A stretch of 64,000 nt of DNA from contig NZ_RMBX01000001.1 of NCBI RefSeq assembly GCF_003807585.1, forward strand, positions 558,001 to 622,000, in the 5' to 3' direction. Positions 54,466 to 63,932 of the stretch are shown one piece after another. The position numbers and the translations under genes were made by a program. This stretch comes from Chitinophaga barathri. GTDB taxonomy: Bacteria; Bacteroidota; Bacteroidia; Chitinophagales; Chitinophagaceae. The number at the start of each line of letters is the position of its first letter. The stretch's first letter is position 1. The notes beneath the pieces are model-generated. The model was given only the letters and a program-made list of their open reading frames with translations. It was not told the origin of the DNA and did no database searches.

Positions 54466-55173
54466 ATGGCCGAACACTGGCAGACGATATTATTAGAGCG
54501 GTACGGCTGGTATTACAGCGCAAATTTCGATGCGGCCGGCATGCCCAACAACGTCGATATTCATACCCATGGCCTTTTCGAGCGATTCAATCACTACGAT
54601 CTGCAGATATGCCTGCCGGTAACGGCTGGTGAACTGGAGCTGGTGAATGGATTGTTTGGCATCGTCGTTGATGAAATTGCCTTGGGCAACCGCTTTCTTC
54701 CAGGCATACCTTACCTTGGTCTGCTTGCCGCTCCGGTAGCTGTATCCTTTGCCATGGCTTCGGTGGCAGGCAGACGCTACCTGCGGATCATCTACCCTGA
54801 CATTGACGGCGAAGTAACAGCTTTCCCCTTCTGCACACAATCAACGCAGTTGACCGATCACCGACCACTGTTACCAGTTTTCCATGAACCCGGCGATATC
54901 GTCGATATCGGAGACGTCGCGCATTTCATCCTTGCCCTCAATACTGCCCACGGCCTGGTGTACCGAACCGGCTTGGAGCTGGCTACTTTCTGCCTACCGG
55001 GCGAAGAAGAGCCAGCCTTTGGCTGGGGTGCCGTCGAGAGATTGGAGGCGGTGTTGCATAAATGTCGGGAAATATGCGGGGTCGAGTTCGATATGGATAA
55101 AATAGCCATCCAGATGGAAGTCGTTCGCAAGGCAATGCTGCCAGTATCTTGGTTAGTGGAAAAAGGGCTTTAA
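54466..55173 (+). CDS. DUF4262-like protein
   Basis: 235 residues from ATG 54466 (MAEHWQTILLERYG). The pattern YGWYYSANFDAAGMPNNVDI then HTHGLFERFNHYDLQICLPV followed by LELVNGLFGIVVDEIALGNR is that of DUF4262, in which a Gly-rich 'T-x-G-L' segment precedes a lipid- or substrate-facing pocket. Function of the family is unknown. It is the only plus-strand gene between the RHS operon and the minus-strand maintenance genes; a hairpin terminator follows. Confidence 0.65.
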   Translation: MAEHWQTILLERYGWYYSANFDAAGMPNNVDIHTHGLFERFNHYDLQICLPVTAGELELVNGLFGIVVDEIALGNRFLPGIPYLGLLAAPVAVSFAMASVAGRRYLRIIYPDIDGEVTAFPFCTQSTQLTDHRPLLPVFHEPGDIVDIGDVAHFILALNTAHGLVYRTGLELATFCLPGEEEPAFGWGAVERLEAVLHKCREICGVEFDMDKIAIQMEVVRKAMLPVSWLVEKGL

Positions 55174-55297
55174 CAAAAGTTCCTCATCCTGATCTATCGT
55201 TTTTTCCGCTATGAAAAGATTTGTGTGTGGCGCCTTTTCTTTGGGTGCCGGTTTTCTTTTTGGCTTTGGAAAAAGAAAAGCGGCGGCGGGCACGCCA

Positions 55298-55323
55298 AAA
55301 GCGCCCCTTTGATGGGGCGCTTT
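55298..55323. terminator. bidirectional terminator hairpin
   Basis: AAAGCGCCCC-TTTGAT-GGGGCGCTTT: 10-bp perfect stem with A/T ends, between convergent genes, usable in both directions. Confidence 0.85.
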
Positions 55324-55342
55324 CGCGGGTCCAGGTCAGCCG

Positions 55343-56017
55343 TTACAGAAGCGACTTAGCTAACTGGCGGGCGCATTGCTCTGCCGCAGGATTGAGCTTG
55401 CGCTGCCATGCCATTTCAATGCGATGAAAATGAAATCCCCTTTTACCTAACAGTTCAATGACTTCTCTGGAAGGCTTATTCGGCCATTTCAGTTGCACTC
55501 GGTTCTTCTCCGGGTCAACGATGAGGGTAACTTCGCCGTATTCCTCCATTTGGTAAGCCATCGCGGCAATGCTGTGTAGCTGCGCTATGCGCTGTTTTTT
55601 TGTCCGGATATTCTGACTGTTATTCGTGAGCCTGTAGCGTGGATAGCCCTTAACATTGCCGAAACGCGGGTTCATCAGTTCGTGCCAGTTTTCCTCAGTT
55701 GCCCCTTCCAGATGTAGGAAAGCCTCCTTGTCATTTTTGCGGACGCACTTGTTAGCCGCAACCATAAATTCATGGATTTTCTCCAGTTCGGCCACCTGCG
55801 CGATGAGTTTTTCAATGGCATCAGGGTCGTCGCTCGAAACGGATCGGTCGTTGCGGATGCCTTCAGCCTTGGCGGTGAAATAGCTGGCGGTTTGCTGATG
55901 GCTGAAGTTGCTCCCAAAAACACCATCGATGTCATCAGCCTGCTGCTGATGTTTGGCGGCCTGGCCTTCAGCGTAGTCAATTCGGTTCTGTTTGCGTTGT
56001 TCAAAATCGTTCTTCAT
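55343..56017 (-). CDS. DUF3560-like protein
   Basis: 224 residues from ATG 56017 (MKNDFEQRKQNRIDYAEGQA); six earlier codons are less likely. The N-terminal helical 'FEQRKQNRIDYAEGQAAKHQ' pattern and the repeated charged helices (LIAQVAELEKIHEFMVAANK) resemble DUF3560 proteins of mobile elements; the C-terminal part GFHFHRIEMAWQRKLNPAAE matches the family's ending. Function unknown. Next to the J-domain, SWIM and SSB genes of the maintenance module. Confidence 0.7.
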   Translation of the reverse strand: MKNDFEQRKQNRIDYAEGQAAKHQQQADDIDGVFGSNFSHQQTASYFTAKAEGIRNDRSVSSDDPDAIEKLIAQVAELEKIHEFMVAANKCVRKNDKEAFLHLEGATEENWHELMNPRFGNVKGYPRYRLTNNSQNIRTKKQRIAQLHSIAAMAYQMEEYGEVTLIVDPEKNRVQLKWPNKPSREVIELLGKRGFHFHRIEMAWQRKLNPAAEQCARQLAKSLL

Positions 56018-56074
56018 AATAAAAGTGCATCGCATATACCGGCGACGCGGCGGGAAAGTGAAAAAAATGGTTTA

Positions 56075-56395
56075 TTAATCATTTCGGAGCAGCTCATAAG
56101 CTGCAAGAATTTCGCGGGTCATGGCGGCTGCCAGCGCTTCGCCGTTAGCGTTGTGGTCAGGGTGCCATTTCATGATGGATTTGCGGAAAGCCTGTTTTAT
56201 TTGCTGTCCGCTGGCTCCCGGCTCAATGCCCAGCACGCTCCACGGGCTATTTTGTGTTTCCTTCAGGACTGCCTCGGCCTCATCCCGGCTCATTCGCTGA
56301 TCGAATGCTGTTTTCCATTGGCTGGCACTGCCATGTCCGTCTGTTGTGTCATAGGTAGGGTAACCGGATAAAAACGGGCGTTTGCTCTTAGCCAT
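56075..56395 (-). CDS. short J-domain protein
   Basis: 106 residues from ATG 56395 (MAKSKRPFLSGYPTYDTTDG). Residues 50-100 form a J domain: SVLGIEPGASGQQIKQAFRK, then KWHPDHN with the HPD motif needed to stimulate Hsp70 ATPase, then MTREILAAYELL. It lacks Gly/Phe, zinc and client domains, as for element-encoded J proteins. It may recruit host DnaK to element proteins such as the helicase. Confidence 0.85.
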   Translation of the reverse strand: MAKSKRPFLSGYPTYDTTDGHGSASQWKTAFDQRMSRDEAEAVLKETQNSPWSVLGIEPGASGQQIKQAFRKSIMKWHPDHNANGEALAAAMTREILAAYELLRND

Positions 56396-56400
56396 AACTG

Positions 56401-56643
56401 TTATTGTTTTATGTATTCGACTTCGTGGGGACGTTCCTTGCCGGGCAGATTCATGGCGGTGAGGTGCTTGCAAGTGCGGTGCGCACGCCACCCCGGGCAG
56501 TCACATCCCCAGTGTTTTTTCTGTTTGTACTGAGCGATGGTATAGAGGCGGTTAGAGCTTTCACTACGGATTTGAAAACGAAACCGCCATTGGTCGTTAT
56601 CGGGTAGTGTCATGGCGCTGTTGACTTTGAGTTGTGGTAACAT
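56401..56643 (-). CDS. SWIM zinc-finger protein
   Basis: 80 residues: MLPQLKVNSAMTLPDNDQWR at the start, then a SWIM finger, HWGCDCPGWRAHRTCKHL, with pattern C-x-C...C-x-H. SWIM fingers bind DNA or proteins and often accompany helicases of mobile elements. It overlaps no neighbour and ends 5 bases before the J-domain gene start, in the same orientation as the large methylase/helicase upstream. Confidence 0.85.
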   Translation of the reverse strand: MLPQLKVNSAMTLPDNDQWRFRFQIRSESSNRLYTIAQYKQKKHWGCDCPGWRAHRTCKHLTAMNLPGKERPHEVEYIKQ

Positions 56644-56752
56644 GCCTTTTTGTTTTAGAAGTGGATAGAATGCTGGTATTCATACCGGGTAACCGGAAAG
56701 GGGCTGGCGTGGCCCCCGGTACGAAACCGGGGGAGCCAGCCTCAAGGGGAGG

Positions 56753-57151
56753 TTAAAAAGGGAGATCGTCAGCAGTCGCACCGGTGGTAAAAGCTGCGGC
56801 AGCAACAGTTGGCCGAGGCGTACCCTTATGGGGGCTATTGGCCCAGCCTTTCCATTCGAAGTCGTTTACATCGATTATCAGCCGCCCGACCGGTTCACCC
56901 GCCGTATTGTTGTAGGCGCGTACGCCTATTATGCCGGTGATGGTCATGACCTGGCCTTTGAGGATGTGTTTTCCTGCCCCAGTCCTGTGCCATAAGCGGC
57001 ATTCGAAGAACCGGTTGCGTTCTTTCCATTCGTTAAGCGTCTGGGAAAAATACTTGTCGGTAACGACCATGTTGAAATTGACTACCGTTTTGCCACTTTC
57101 TAAGTTGGTGGTGGTGGCATCGGCTACGATTGTACCTACGATGAGTTCCAT
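56753..57151 (-). CDS. ssb: single-stranded DNA-binding protein
   Basis: 132 residues with the OB-fold pattern MELIVGTIVADATTTNLESG, VVNFNMVVTDKYF, FFECRLWHRTGAGKHILKGQ, VMTITGIIGV and the acidic C-terminal tip DDLPF. The tip binds partner proteins in the replisome. Element-encoded SSB coats the transferred strand in the recipient. Clearly complete and of normal length for a short bacterial SSB. Confidence 0.93.
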   Translation of the reverse strand: MELIVGTIVADATTTNLESGKTVVNFNMVVTDKYFSQTLNEWKERNRFFECRLWHRTGAGKHILKGQVMTITGIIGVRAYNNTAGEPVGRLIIDVNDFEWKGWANSPHKGTPRPTVAAAAFTTGATADDLPF

Positions 57152-57284
57152 GGTGAATTGATTTTAAAATGATGAATAAGTATTAATGCGTTCGGTTTTT
57201 GCCGCACTCGGCTACGCCTCGCGCTTCACCATCGTAGCATACCAATTCCTATCGGGGCCAGTCGGAAGTCAAGGTTTTCGCAGC

Positions 57285-57317
57285 AATTTTTTTTTGACGC
57301 TTCGGCAAAAAAAAATT
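57285..57317. repeat. A/T-tract inverted repeat in the 57152-57663 gap
   Basis: AATTTTTTTTTG (57285-57296) pairs with CAAAAAAAAATT (57306-57317) around ACGCTTCGG: a perfect 12-bp arm with runs of nine. It lies upstream of ssb in a 512-base gap with no supported gene. It could be a terminator of the helicase gene, an A-tract bend or a replication-related element; the poly-T/poly-A ends make a terminator on either strand plausible. Confidence 0.5.
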
Positions 57318-57663
57318 CAAGAAACCTGCGCGGCAAAGTGCAACGGCGCCGCAGACCTTTACTTTCGACTGGAAACGATCGGACCTTCGCGACCGAATGG
57401 TCGTTAGAGGCGCAGCCGAATCAGCGGTGAGGGAGAAGGCGGATACGCCTTAACGAAAAGGGAAGAGTTTGAAAACCACCTCAAAAAAGGAAAGTAACAC
57501 TACCGGTATGACAGTGAATATGAAAACAAGAAGGTATCTCCCGACCGCAGAAAACCGTCTGGCGTCCCGCAATCAGGGCCAACTGGACACCGATATGGGT
57601 TCCAGCTTCGTTCATTGCTAATCCGATGTAAGGGGAAAGATTGATAATTAATAATCAGCAAGC

Positions 57664-60600
57664 TCAAGGCCGCAAACGAGGTTCATTGGAAGGTTGAATA
57701 ACCCGGTTACCTTGCAACATGCGTGCTGCAGCATTTAACTGTTCAACTGTTTTCGTAGCCGGAGCCATGGTCTGCGCACCCTGTAAATCCAACGTCATAG
57801 TATCTGGCGCTTCATCCTGGCTCTCCGCGGCTGCTATGGCTGCCAGGTCAAGTTCACCAGTCTGCTGCATCTGGTTTTTCTGAATACTAATGGCTATTTC
57901 CCGCTCCAGGCGACGAAGTTCCTCCTTCATCGATGCGAGCTCTGCCTCCTTAGTAAACGTATTGTCAAGTATTTTTTCAAGCACCGGCAACTCGCGCTCG
58001 ATGTCCAATAGATCCTTTTGCCGCATTTGAAGCAGATGATCGACATTGTCAATTGCATGAAGGAAATACCGAGCCGCCATTTTTGCATTACCATCGATCG
58101 GCTTTCCGTTGGATGACATGTAGCGAATTTCGGTACCTTGGCGTTGTGCGAATAGCTTATTCTCCTGGGTGGTGTATTCTGCATACTTATCGCTATGCCT
58201 GCTGCGAATGCCCTGGATAAAAAGATCAAAACCGTAAAGTTGTCCGATGTGGGATGTTTTGGTGCCAGTGAAATTTTTATACAGATCAATGATATAATTC
58301 CCCATGTGTTCCGGGTCACTACTGCGACAGTCTTTCAGCAAAATAGGATTGGCTTTGGTATCATCTTTTTCAAAGTATAGCTCATTATGATAATGCTGAA
58401 AATCTGCCTGTAAAGCAGAAACCTGTCCAGCAATTGTAGTTCGTTGGCTGCGAAGATTGGCCGCCACTTGGCGGTTTTTGAATTGATCCCGTTGATGCGC
58501 AACCTTGAGAGCCTCCAGTACTGCAATCTTCTTTTCCAGCTTTGACTTTTCCAAAAGGGAAGTATCACCGGATAGGATGGCGATGTATTCGGAAAAATTC
58601 ATCCCAGTCTGTTCATCGATTGCTCCCTCATCAATCGTCCGAACCTGGAGCGAACAGTTCTTCATCTGACTGATAAAGGTTTGCTTGTTTTTCAACAAGT
58701 TAAACCTGTAGTTATCAAGAGAACGTTCAGTAGCGTAGATGTAACGGAATACTTTGCCCTCTAAGAATTGCAGAGCCACGAGGTTCCCTTGTCGGGCTCC
58801 GCGTCCGCCGCGCTGTTCCATTTCAGATGGCTTCCAGGGAATATCGAGCTCGTGCATGGCAACGACGCGTTCTTGTACATTGGTACCGGTACCTAACTTG
58901 GGCGTACTGCCCAATAGCACCCGAATGTCCCCACGATTAAACCGGGTGAAAAGCTCGTGTTTTTTTGATTGCGCCCAGTCGTGGATAAAGGATATCTCTT
59001 TTTCCGGTATCCCATGTATATCAACGAGCTTTCGTTTAATGTCTGCATAGACGTTAAAACCATCACCACCAGGGGTACCCATGTCACAGAATATCAGTTG
59101 TGTCCCTCTATATGGGGTACTTTCTTGGTAAATTTGAGCCACTTTCGCACAGCACAAGGATATTTTATTCCGGGCATCGTCCTGATAGCGAGCTGAAATG
59201 AGTCGCATGTCCAATGACATTTTCTTAGCGTAATTGGTTGCGATAAGCATGCGGGCTTTGTCTTCCCGAGGGGAAAGAGGGCCTCGCCCGAGTAGTTTGC
59301 CGTTACCGGTCTTAGCGAACTCGATGAGCCGCACCATAAATTGTGCCTGGTCGTCTGTTGGTGGGATATTGACCAGTACATCTTCCAAGACAGGTTTACT
59401 CAGGTTGATATGTGCAGCCGTCTTATAATCTGCTATTTCGTTATAAAACATCGCCAATTCCGGCACCTTGATAAAATGGCGGAATCGTTCCTTAGAAATG
59501 ATTTCATTGGTGACAGAAAATTCAAAGTCGGTAGTCTTCCGGGCGAACACGGCCGCCCATGAGTCAAAATTGCCGATTCCTTGCCGCTCTAACTCACGGG
59601 GTCGGAGGTATTTAAACAACAGGTACATTTCCGTAAGTGAATTGGAGATGGGTGTGCCTGATAGGAATGTCGCATTAAGGTCACTATTGAAACGCATCTG
59701 GAGGCTGCGTATGGCAAAAAGCATATTAAGAGCTTTCTGGCTGCCTTCCATGTTGCCCAACCCGGCGACGCGATTGTGTCGGGTGCTAAAAGTAAGGTTC
59801 TTGAACTGATGGGATTCGTCAACAAAGAGGTGGTCAATTCCCAATTCAGCAAACGAGATATCAGTATCTTTTTTCTTTTCAATGACGTACTCCAGATCCT
59901 GGAGGGCTCCGCTGAGGTTTTTCTTGCGAATTTCCAAGCCTTTAAACATCCGTTTGGAAACACTCTTTCCGAGGTCCACAAGTGTTTCCAGGTCGCGCTC
60001 TACGTTTTCAAGCTCATCTCGAATAATAATCTGTCGAATTTCGGGGCTCATCGGTATCTTTCCGAATTGTTCATGCGTCAAAATGATACAATCCCAATTG
60101 TTGTTTTTTATTTCATGAAAAAGACGTTGGCGCTGCCGCGGATTAAAATCGTCTTCAGAAGGCGCAAGGATTCTGTCACTCGGATATGCGAGCCGATATG
60201 TATGTGCAATTTGGCTTACATTAGCCTTGAGTGCAAGGATCACCGGTTTGTTGATGATTCCAAGTCGCTTCATCTCGTGGGCAGCAATAATCATGGTCAG
60301 CGTCTTGCCTAATCCTACTTCATGGTCAACTATCCCACCCCTGTTTTGAAGTAGGCGAAAAGCGGCGTCTTTCTGTGAAGGGTAAAGATCCTTAATGCCG
60401 AGTGCATCTTTTCGCAAGCCGGGAAAGGTCATATGACTGCCGTCATATTTCCGCAATACGTAGCAGTTGAAGGTATTGTTGTAGCGCTTTTCAATCTGCA
60501 GCTTCTCGTTTTCTGGAAGTTCCTGGAGAAAGTCAAGAAATCCCGTGCGGATGCTTTCAATTCGATGATGTGCCAATTGAATGGCTTCGTTATCAGGAAC

Positions 60601-62694
60601 CCGGACCTTACTTGAACCGACTCCTACTTCGTAGGTAAAAAACGGTGCAGTATTTTCCAGCGCATGCTCTGCGAGGGCCGTACCGAGCATAGTATGGCCC
60701 TGTTTCGGAGAGACCGCATATTCATTACTGATTTTGGGGTTGTCATACTTTGAAACAACTTTAAAAATATCTACCGACTTAAAGAAGTGGACCTCGGTTG
60801 GCACTTCAAATAGCCTTGTCAGGTATTGTGAGTAGTAATTCGCTGGAATCCACCTTTCACCGAAGTTGAAATCCAGCATTTCAAAGGGAATAGGTTGGGG
60901 TTGAACAAGACGTATTGCCTCCAGTGAATCTTGGAGGTATGGGTTATCTTGGTTATTGGCAGCAGCTATTTCGGCATGCCTCAGTTTTTCAACTACATTG
61001 CCGCTAAGGTAAAGATCGCGTGTTTCCCATGAATCGCCGTCCGGATTTAAGAAAATATGCGTTCGAAGTGCTGCGATCGTATCAGCCTGTGTCGATGAGG
61101 TCGCCAATGCAATAAAATCAATGTTTACTCGTCCGTAATCATTAAGGCTACGGGCTAGCGCTTCCATATGGTCATGGGTTACAAACTCAATATCATTGGA
61201 GCCCAATGCGGAAGTTTGAATATCGGCCGCCACATATCCCTTTTGCTCACGACGCTCCAGCGATGAAAGGATTATATTGCCGAAGGCTGCGTCGTTGAGT
61301 ATCAACCGTCGGTTATCGGGTAGGTTTAATTGACCATACGTATCAGTAAAGGATTGATACTGTTGTCGTAGCTTTTCCCTCAACGCTTCCACATCATCTG
61401 CGTCGTGAGATTGCTCCAACCGCATGTAGGAATCTCTCAGTAAAATGTATCCACTATAAAATTGGGTTTTATTGCCAGACCGTGAAAAGGGAAGGAATGG
61501 AGCGGAACGATAATCTGGTGCGGGTTCCCCGATGCTGCCGGGCACACCGTTGTGGATAACAAGGGTACCTTTGCGATAATATGGCTGCATGTCCCTGAAT
61601 TGCCCTTGCGGTCCGAGATCGAGGCCAAAAGATTCCTTCATCACCAAGTCACCTTCGTATAAGAAGGAACAATCGAACTCCTGCAGTTTCTTGGAAAGCG
61701 CTGCCAGATCCCCGGTGATCGATGTCGAGTTTCTCCATCCAGGAGGGAAAGTAAGTTCAGCTACATTGGAATGAAGCCGAAAAACGGAGTGTTTGCCTTT
61801 AACTGTTTGGGCTGTAACCAGCACTATGGAATCATGATCAGGCTTCTCGTCGGTGCGAATGGTGCTGACAATCCGGGCTGATGCGACCAGTACACCCGTA
61901 TCGACTTTGGCGTTTAAGTAGGCGGAAGCACGGTTCATAGCCTCGGCCGGCGCTGTATCAAAGAGGCCTAACTGCATATTGCCTGAAGGCACTTCAGGAG
62001 CGGGAACCTCCAGGTACGTAAAGACATGCCGTTTAGGAGGTGCAGTAACCGCAACAGCGATGCTCTCAAAACGCTTCCTGCTCAATCTTTGTCGGAATCC
62101 CGCGGTTAGTATCTCACGGAGCTGTGCGGCGATTTCGTCGAGATCGCCATGCTGCCAGATTGCCTGGGTGGCTTTCCCATACTGGTTGGAACCAGCTTTC
62201 ACCTCATTTCCACAAATAAGATGAGTGTGCTGCGAAAGGAATTTGTTCACAGTATATTGCCCGTATTCGTTCTCTTGTGGCACTACATCTTGCAGCAATA
62301 TTTCTTCACTGGTAAGGGCAGTCTTCTGTAGGTTCTTTTGAACAACCAGCAGGTGGGTAGGTGCTTCCGTATTGCCCGTAGTTTTCATAAGATTATCCGG
62401 CATAACGGCCAATGCGACCAGATCCGCCTTAGAAAATAGTCTTGCGCGATTTTCCTGGTTACCAGGGCTATTGAGAAAAGCGTCAGTAGTGAGAAAAGCA
62501 AGTATTCCTCCATCAGCAACAATATCGATGCCTTTTGCGAAAAAGTAGTTGTGAATCCGGGAGGTGTTCCAGTCTTCATACGCACGGTCATAAACAGAGA
62601 AGTTGCCGAATGGAATGTTACTTACAATCAGGTCTGTAATAGCTTCTCGATCTGCCACTTCTTCCAGACCACAGATGTGAATGTTGGTTGGCAC
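57664..62694 (-). CDS. main part of a methylase/helicase fusion, separated from its N-terminus by a stop codon
   Basis: 1,676 residues if read from GTG 62694. Holds motif IV-like IVSNIPFGNF near the start (continuing a methylase begun upstream), ATP helicase I (IVDHEVGLGKTLTM) and II (LFVDESHQFKNL), and helicase C with MEQRGGRGARQGN; then a coiled-coil tail. It belongs to the very large N6-adenine methylase plus SNF2-like helicase proteins of Bacteroidota conjugative elements, thought to protect or remodel element DNA. Upstream codons up to the TAA at 62746 are in the same frame and family-like (KDHLTGNILKAL), so this is one gene of about 1,850 codons broken by a single in-frame stop. Confidence 0.85.
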   Translation of the reverse strand: MPTNIHICGLEEVADREAITDLIVSNIPFGNFSVYDRAYEDWNTSRIHNYFFAKGIDIVADGGILAFLTTDAFLNSPGNQENRARLFSKADLVALAVMPDNLMKTTGNTEAPTHLLVVQKNLQKTALTSEEILLQDVVPQENEYGQYTVNKFLSQHTHLICGNEVKAGSNQYGKATQAIWQHGDLDEIAAQLREILTAGFRQRLSRKRFESIAVAVTAPPKRHVFTYLEVPAPEVPSGNMQLGLFDTAPAEAMNRASAYLNAKVDTGVLVASARIVSTIRTDEKPDHDSIVLVTAQTVKGKHSVFRLHSNVAELTFPPGWRNSTSITGDLAALSKKLQEFDCSFLYEGDLVMKESFGLDLGPQGQFRDMQPYYRKGTLVIHNGVPGSIGEPAPDYRSAPFLPFSRSGNKTQFYSGYILLRDSYMRLEQSHDADDVEALREKLRQQYQSFTDTYGQLNLPDNRRLILNDAAFGNIILSSLERREQKGYVAADIQTSALGSNDIEFVTHDHMEALARSLNDYGRVNIDFIALATSSTQADTIAALRTHIFLNPDGDSWETRDLYLSGNVVEKLRHAEIAAANNQDNPYLQDSLEAIRLVQPQPIPFEMLDFNFGERWIPANYYSQYLTRLFEVPTEVHFFKSVDIFKVVSKYDNPKISNEYAVSPKQGHTMLGTALAEHALENTAPFFTYEVGVGSSKVRVPDNEAIQLAHHRIESIRTGFLDFLQELPENEKLQIEKRYNNTFNCYVLRKYDGSHMTFPGLRKDALGIKDLYPSQKDAAFRLLQNRGGIVDHEVGLGKTLTMIIAAHEMKRLGIINKPVILALKANVSQIAHTYRLAYPSDRILAPSEDDFNPRQRQRLFHEIKNNNWDCIILTHEQFGKIPMSPEIRQIIIRDELENVERDLETLVDLGKSVSKRMFKGLEIRKKNLSGALQDLEYVIEKKKDTDISFAELGIDHLFVDESHQFKNLTFSTRHNRVAGLGNMEGSQKALNMLFAIRSLQMRFNSDLNATFLSGTPISNSLTEMYLLFKYLRPRELERQGIGNFDSWAAVFARKTTDFEFSVTNEIISKERFRHFIKVPELAMFYNEIADYKTAAHINLSKPVLEDVLVNIPPTDDQAQFMVRLIEFAKTGNGKLLGRGPLSPREDKARMLIATNYAKKMSLDMRLISARYQDDARNKISLCCAKVAQIYQESTPYRGTQLIFCDMGTPGGDGFNVYADIKRKLVDIHGIPEKEISFIHDWAQSKKHELFTRFNRGDIRVLLGSTPKLGTGTNVQERVVAMHELDIPWKPSEMEQRGGRGARQGNLVALQFLEGKVFRYIYATERSLDNYRFNLLKNKQTFISQMKNCSLQVRTIDEGAIDEQTGMNFSEYIAILSGDTSLLEKSKLEKKIAVLEALKVAHQRDQFKNRQVAANLRSQRTTIAGQVSALQADFQHYHNELYFEKDDTKANPILLKDCRSSDPEHMGNYIIDLYKNFTGTKTSHIGQLYGFDLFIQGIRSRHSDKYAEYTTQENKLFAQRQGTEIRYMSSNGKPIDGNAKMAARYFLHAIDNVDHLLQMRQKDLLDIERELPVLEKILDNTFTKEAELASMKEELRRLEREIAISIQKNQMQQTGELDLAAIAAAESQDEAPDTMTLDLQGAQTMAPATKTVEQLNAAARMLQGNRVIQPSNEPRLRP

Positions 62695-62745
62695 CGACCA
62701 TGTGCTGGAAAGCGCTTTCAGGATATTGCCGGTTAGGTGGTCTTT

Positions 62746-63216
62746 TTAGACGGCGGTAACCTCTTGCAGGTTGGGAAACGACCGGACGGCCTCGGTGATG
62801 AAAATCCCGGCGCCGGCACTCGGCTCGTATATCCTTTGAGGGGAAAGGCCACTTTCGATCATGGCTTCAAACAGGACTTGTGGAATGACAGTCGGTGTGT
62901 AGAATGCAGACAGCACGCTCTCCTTCATGGCGCTTACCGCCTGCTTGTAGTCATCGGCGGCAAGGTGCTCAGAAAGTAAGAGATGGAGATCCCGATTTAA
63001 AGGTAATAGCTGCAGGTCCGCCTCCTTAGCGCCGGATGCAACCCAGCCTTCCCGCTCAGTGCCGGGAAAAAGGATGGCGGGAATACCTCCGAAGCCCGCG
63101 TATGATTTCAAGGCGGAAACCTCCTGCTCGGATAGCTTCCTTTTTCCGTCCCATTGCAGGGATATCCGTAAAGCCGCAAGGTTGCCCTCCAGCTTACGCT
63201 TCGCATTGTAAGCCAT
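62746..63216 (-). CDS. N-terminal part of the methylase/helicase, ends at an in-frame TAA
   Basis: 156 residues from ATG 63216 (MAYNAKRKLEGNLAALRISL), the family's usual start; the frame runs back 3 codons more. It contains LSEQEVSALKSYAGFGGIP and the methylase motif I, YEPSAGAGIF, then EVTAV and TAA at 62746-62748. The next 17 sense codons are in frame with the downstream part. GAA to TAA, one base, would explain the break. Either a recent nonsense mutation, a sequencing error, or read-through is possible; no frameshift is needed. Confidence 0.85.
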   Translation of the reverse strand: MAYNAKRKLEGNLAALRISLQWDGKRKLSEQEVSALKSYAGFGGIPAILFPGTEREGWVASGAKEADLQLLPLNRDLHLLLSEHLAADDYKQAVSAMKESVLSAFYTPTVIPQVLFEAMIESGLSPQRIYEPSAGAGIFITEAVRSFPNLQEVTAV

Positions 63217-63252
63217 ACCACACAATTCATGTTCACTACGAAGATTTGGAAG

Positions 63253-63690
63253 CTATGCCTCCGCTGAGATGTATTCGCTAATGGCGCCAACTATGGAGTA
63301 GCGCAGCAGGCGATTGTCTTGGGTCTCGAAAGAAAAGCCAAAGCGATCAAACTCTTCTCCACACACCGTTAGGAGACTCATGACGGCGTGTATGCGCACA
63401 CCACTATGCGTAAACTGCGTAAGATAATCGCTAAAATCCTCCTCTAGGATGTCAAGTACATACCTGAAGCGGGAAGGCCCGAGCTCGGAGATCATTTGTG
63501 CCATGCACTGCTCCTCAATTTCATAGGCTGGCATTTCCCTGGCAAGCAGAGAGGCAAGCAGGTGGTCGACGGAATCGACCTTCCCATGCAAATAATCGGT
63601 ATATCCTCCCGTCTGCTGCAGCGAAGAAACAATTTCCGGGCTATGATCAACCAGGTAAGTATGCAGCCGCTGTGTTAGTAATTCTTGCAT
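63253..63690 (-). CDS. small element-encoded protein, unknown
   Basis: 145 residues (MQELLTQRLHTYLVDHSPEI). Helical, acidic, with SLLAREMPAYEIEEQCMAQM and GPSRFRYVLDILEEDFSDYL. Ends 36 bases before the methylase/helicase start, same operon. It recalls the small DUF1896-type proteins found beside such helicases in Bacteroidota elements, but the match is not secure. Confidence 0.6.
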   Translation of the reverse strand: MQELLTQRLHTYLVDHSPEIVSSLQQTGGYTDYLHGKVDSVDHLLASLLAREMPAYEIEEQCMAQMISELGPSRFRYVLDILEEDFSDYLTQFTHSGVRIHAVMSLLTVCGEEFDRFGFSFETQDNRLLRYSIVGAISEYISAEA

Positions 63691-63932
63691 TTGTACTGTT
63701 TTAGTGAATTATTGCATCAAGCCAGTATCAGGGTAAAAATGCGTTTTTTTGTCGTTATCAAAGATCAGATTCATGCAGTGTATAAAAAAATAACTATCTC
63801 CCTGGGCATTAGCTTCAGGTGATAGACGGCATATGTGTCAATCACCATACAACGAGGACCGGGTGAGAACAAACAGAATCAGCGATAGACATGGCGTTCG
63901 AAATGATTTCCTGTAAAACTTGTATATAGGCG

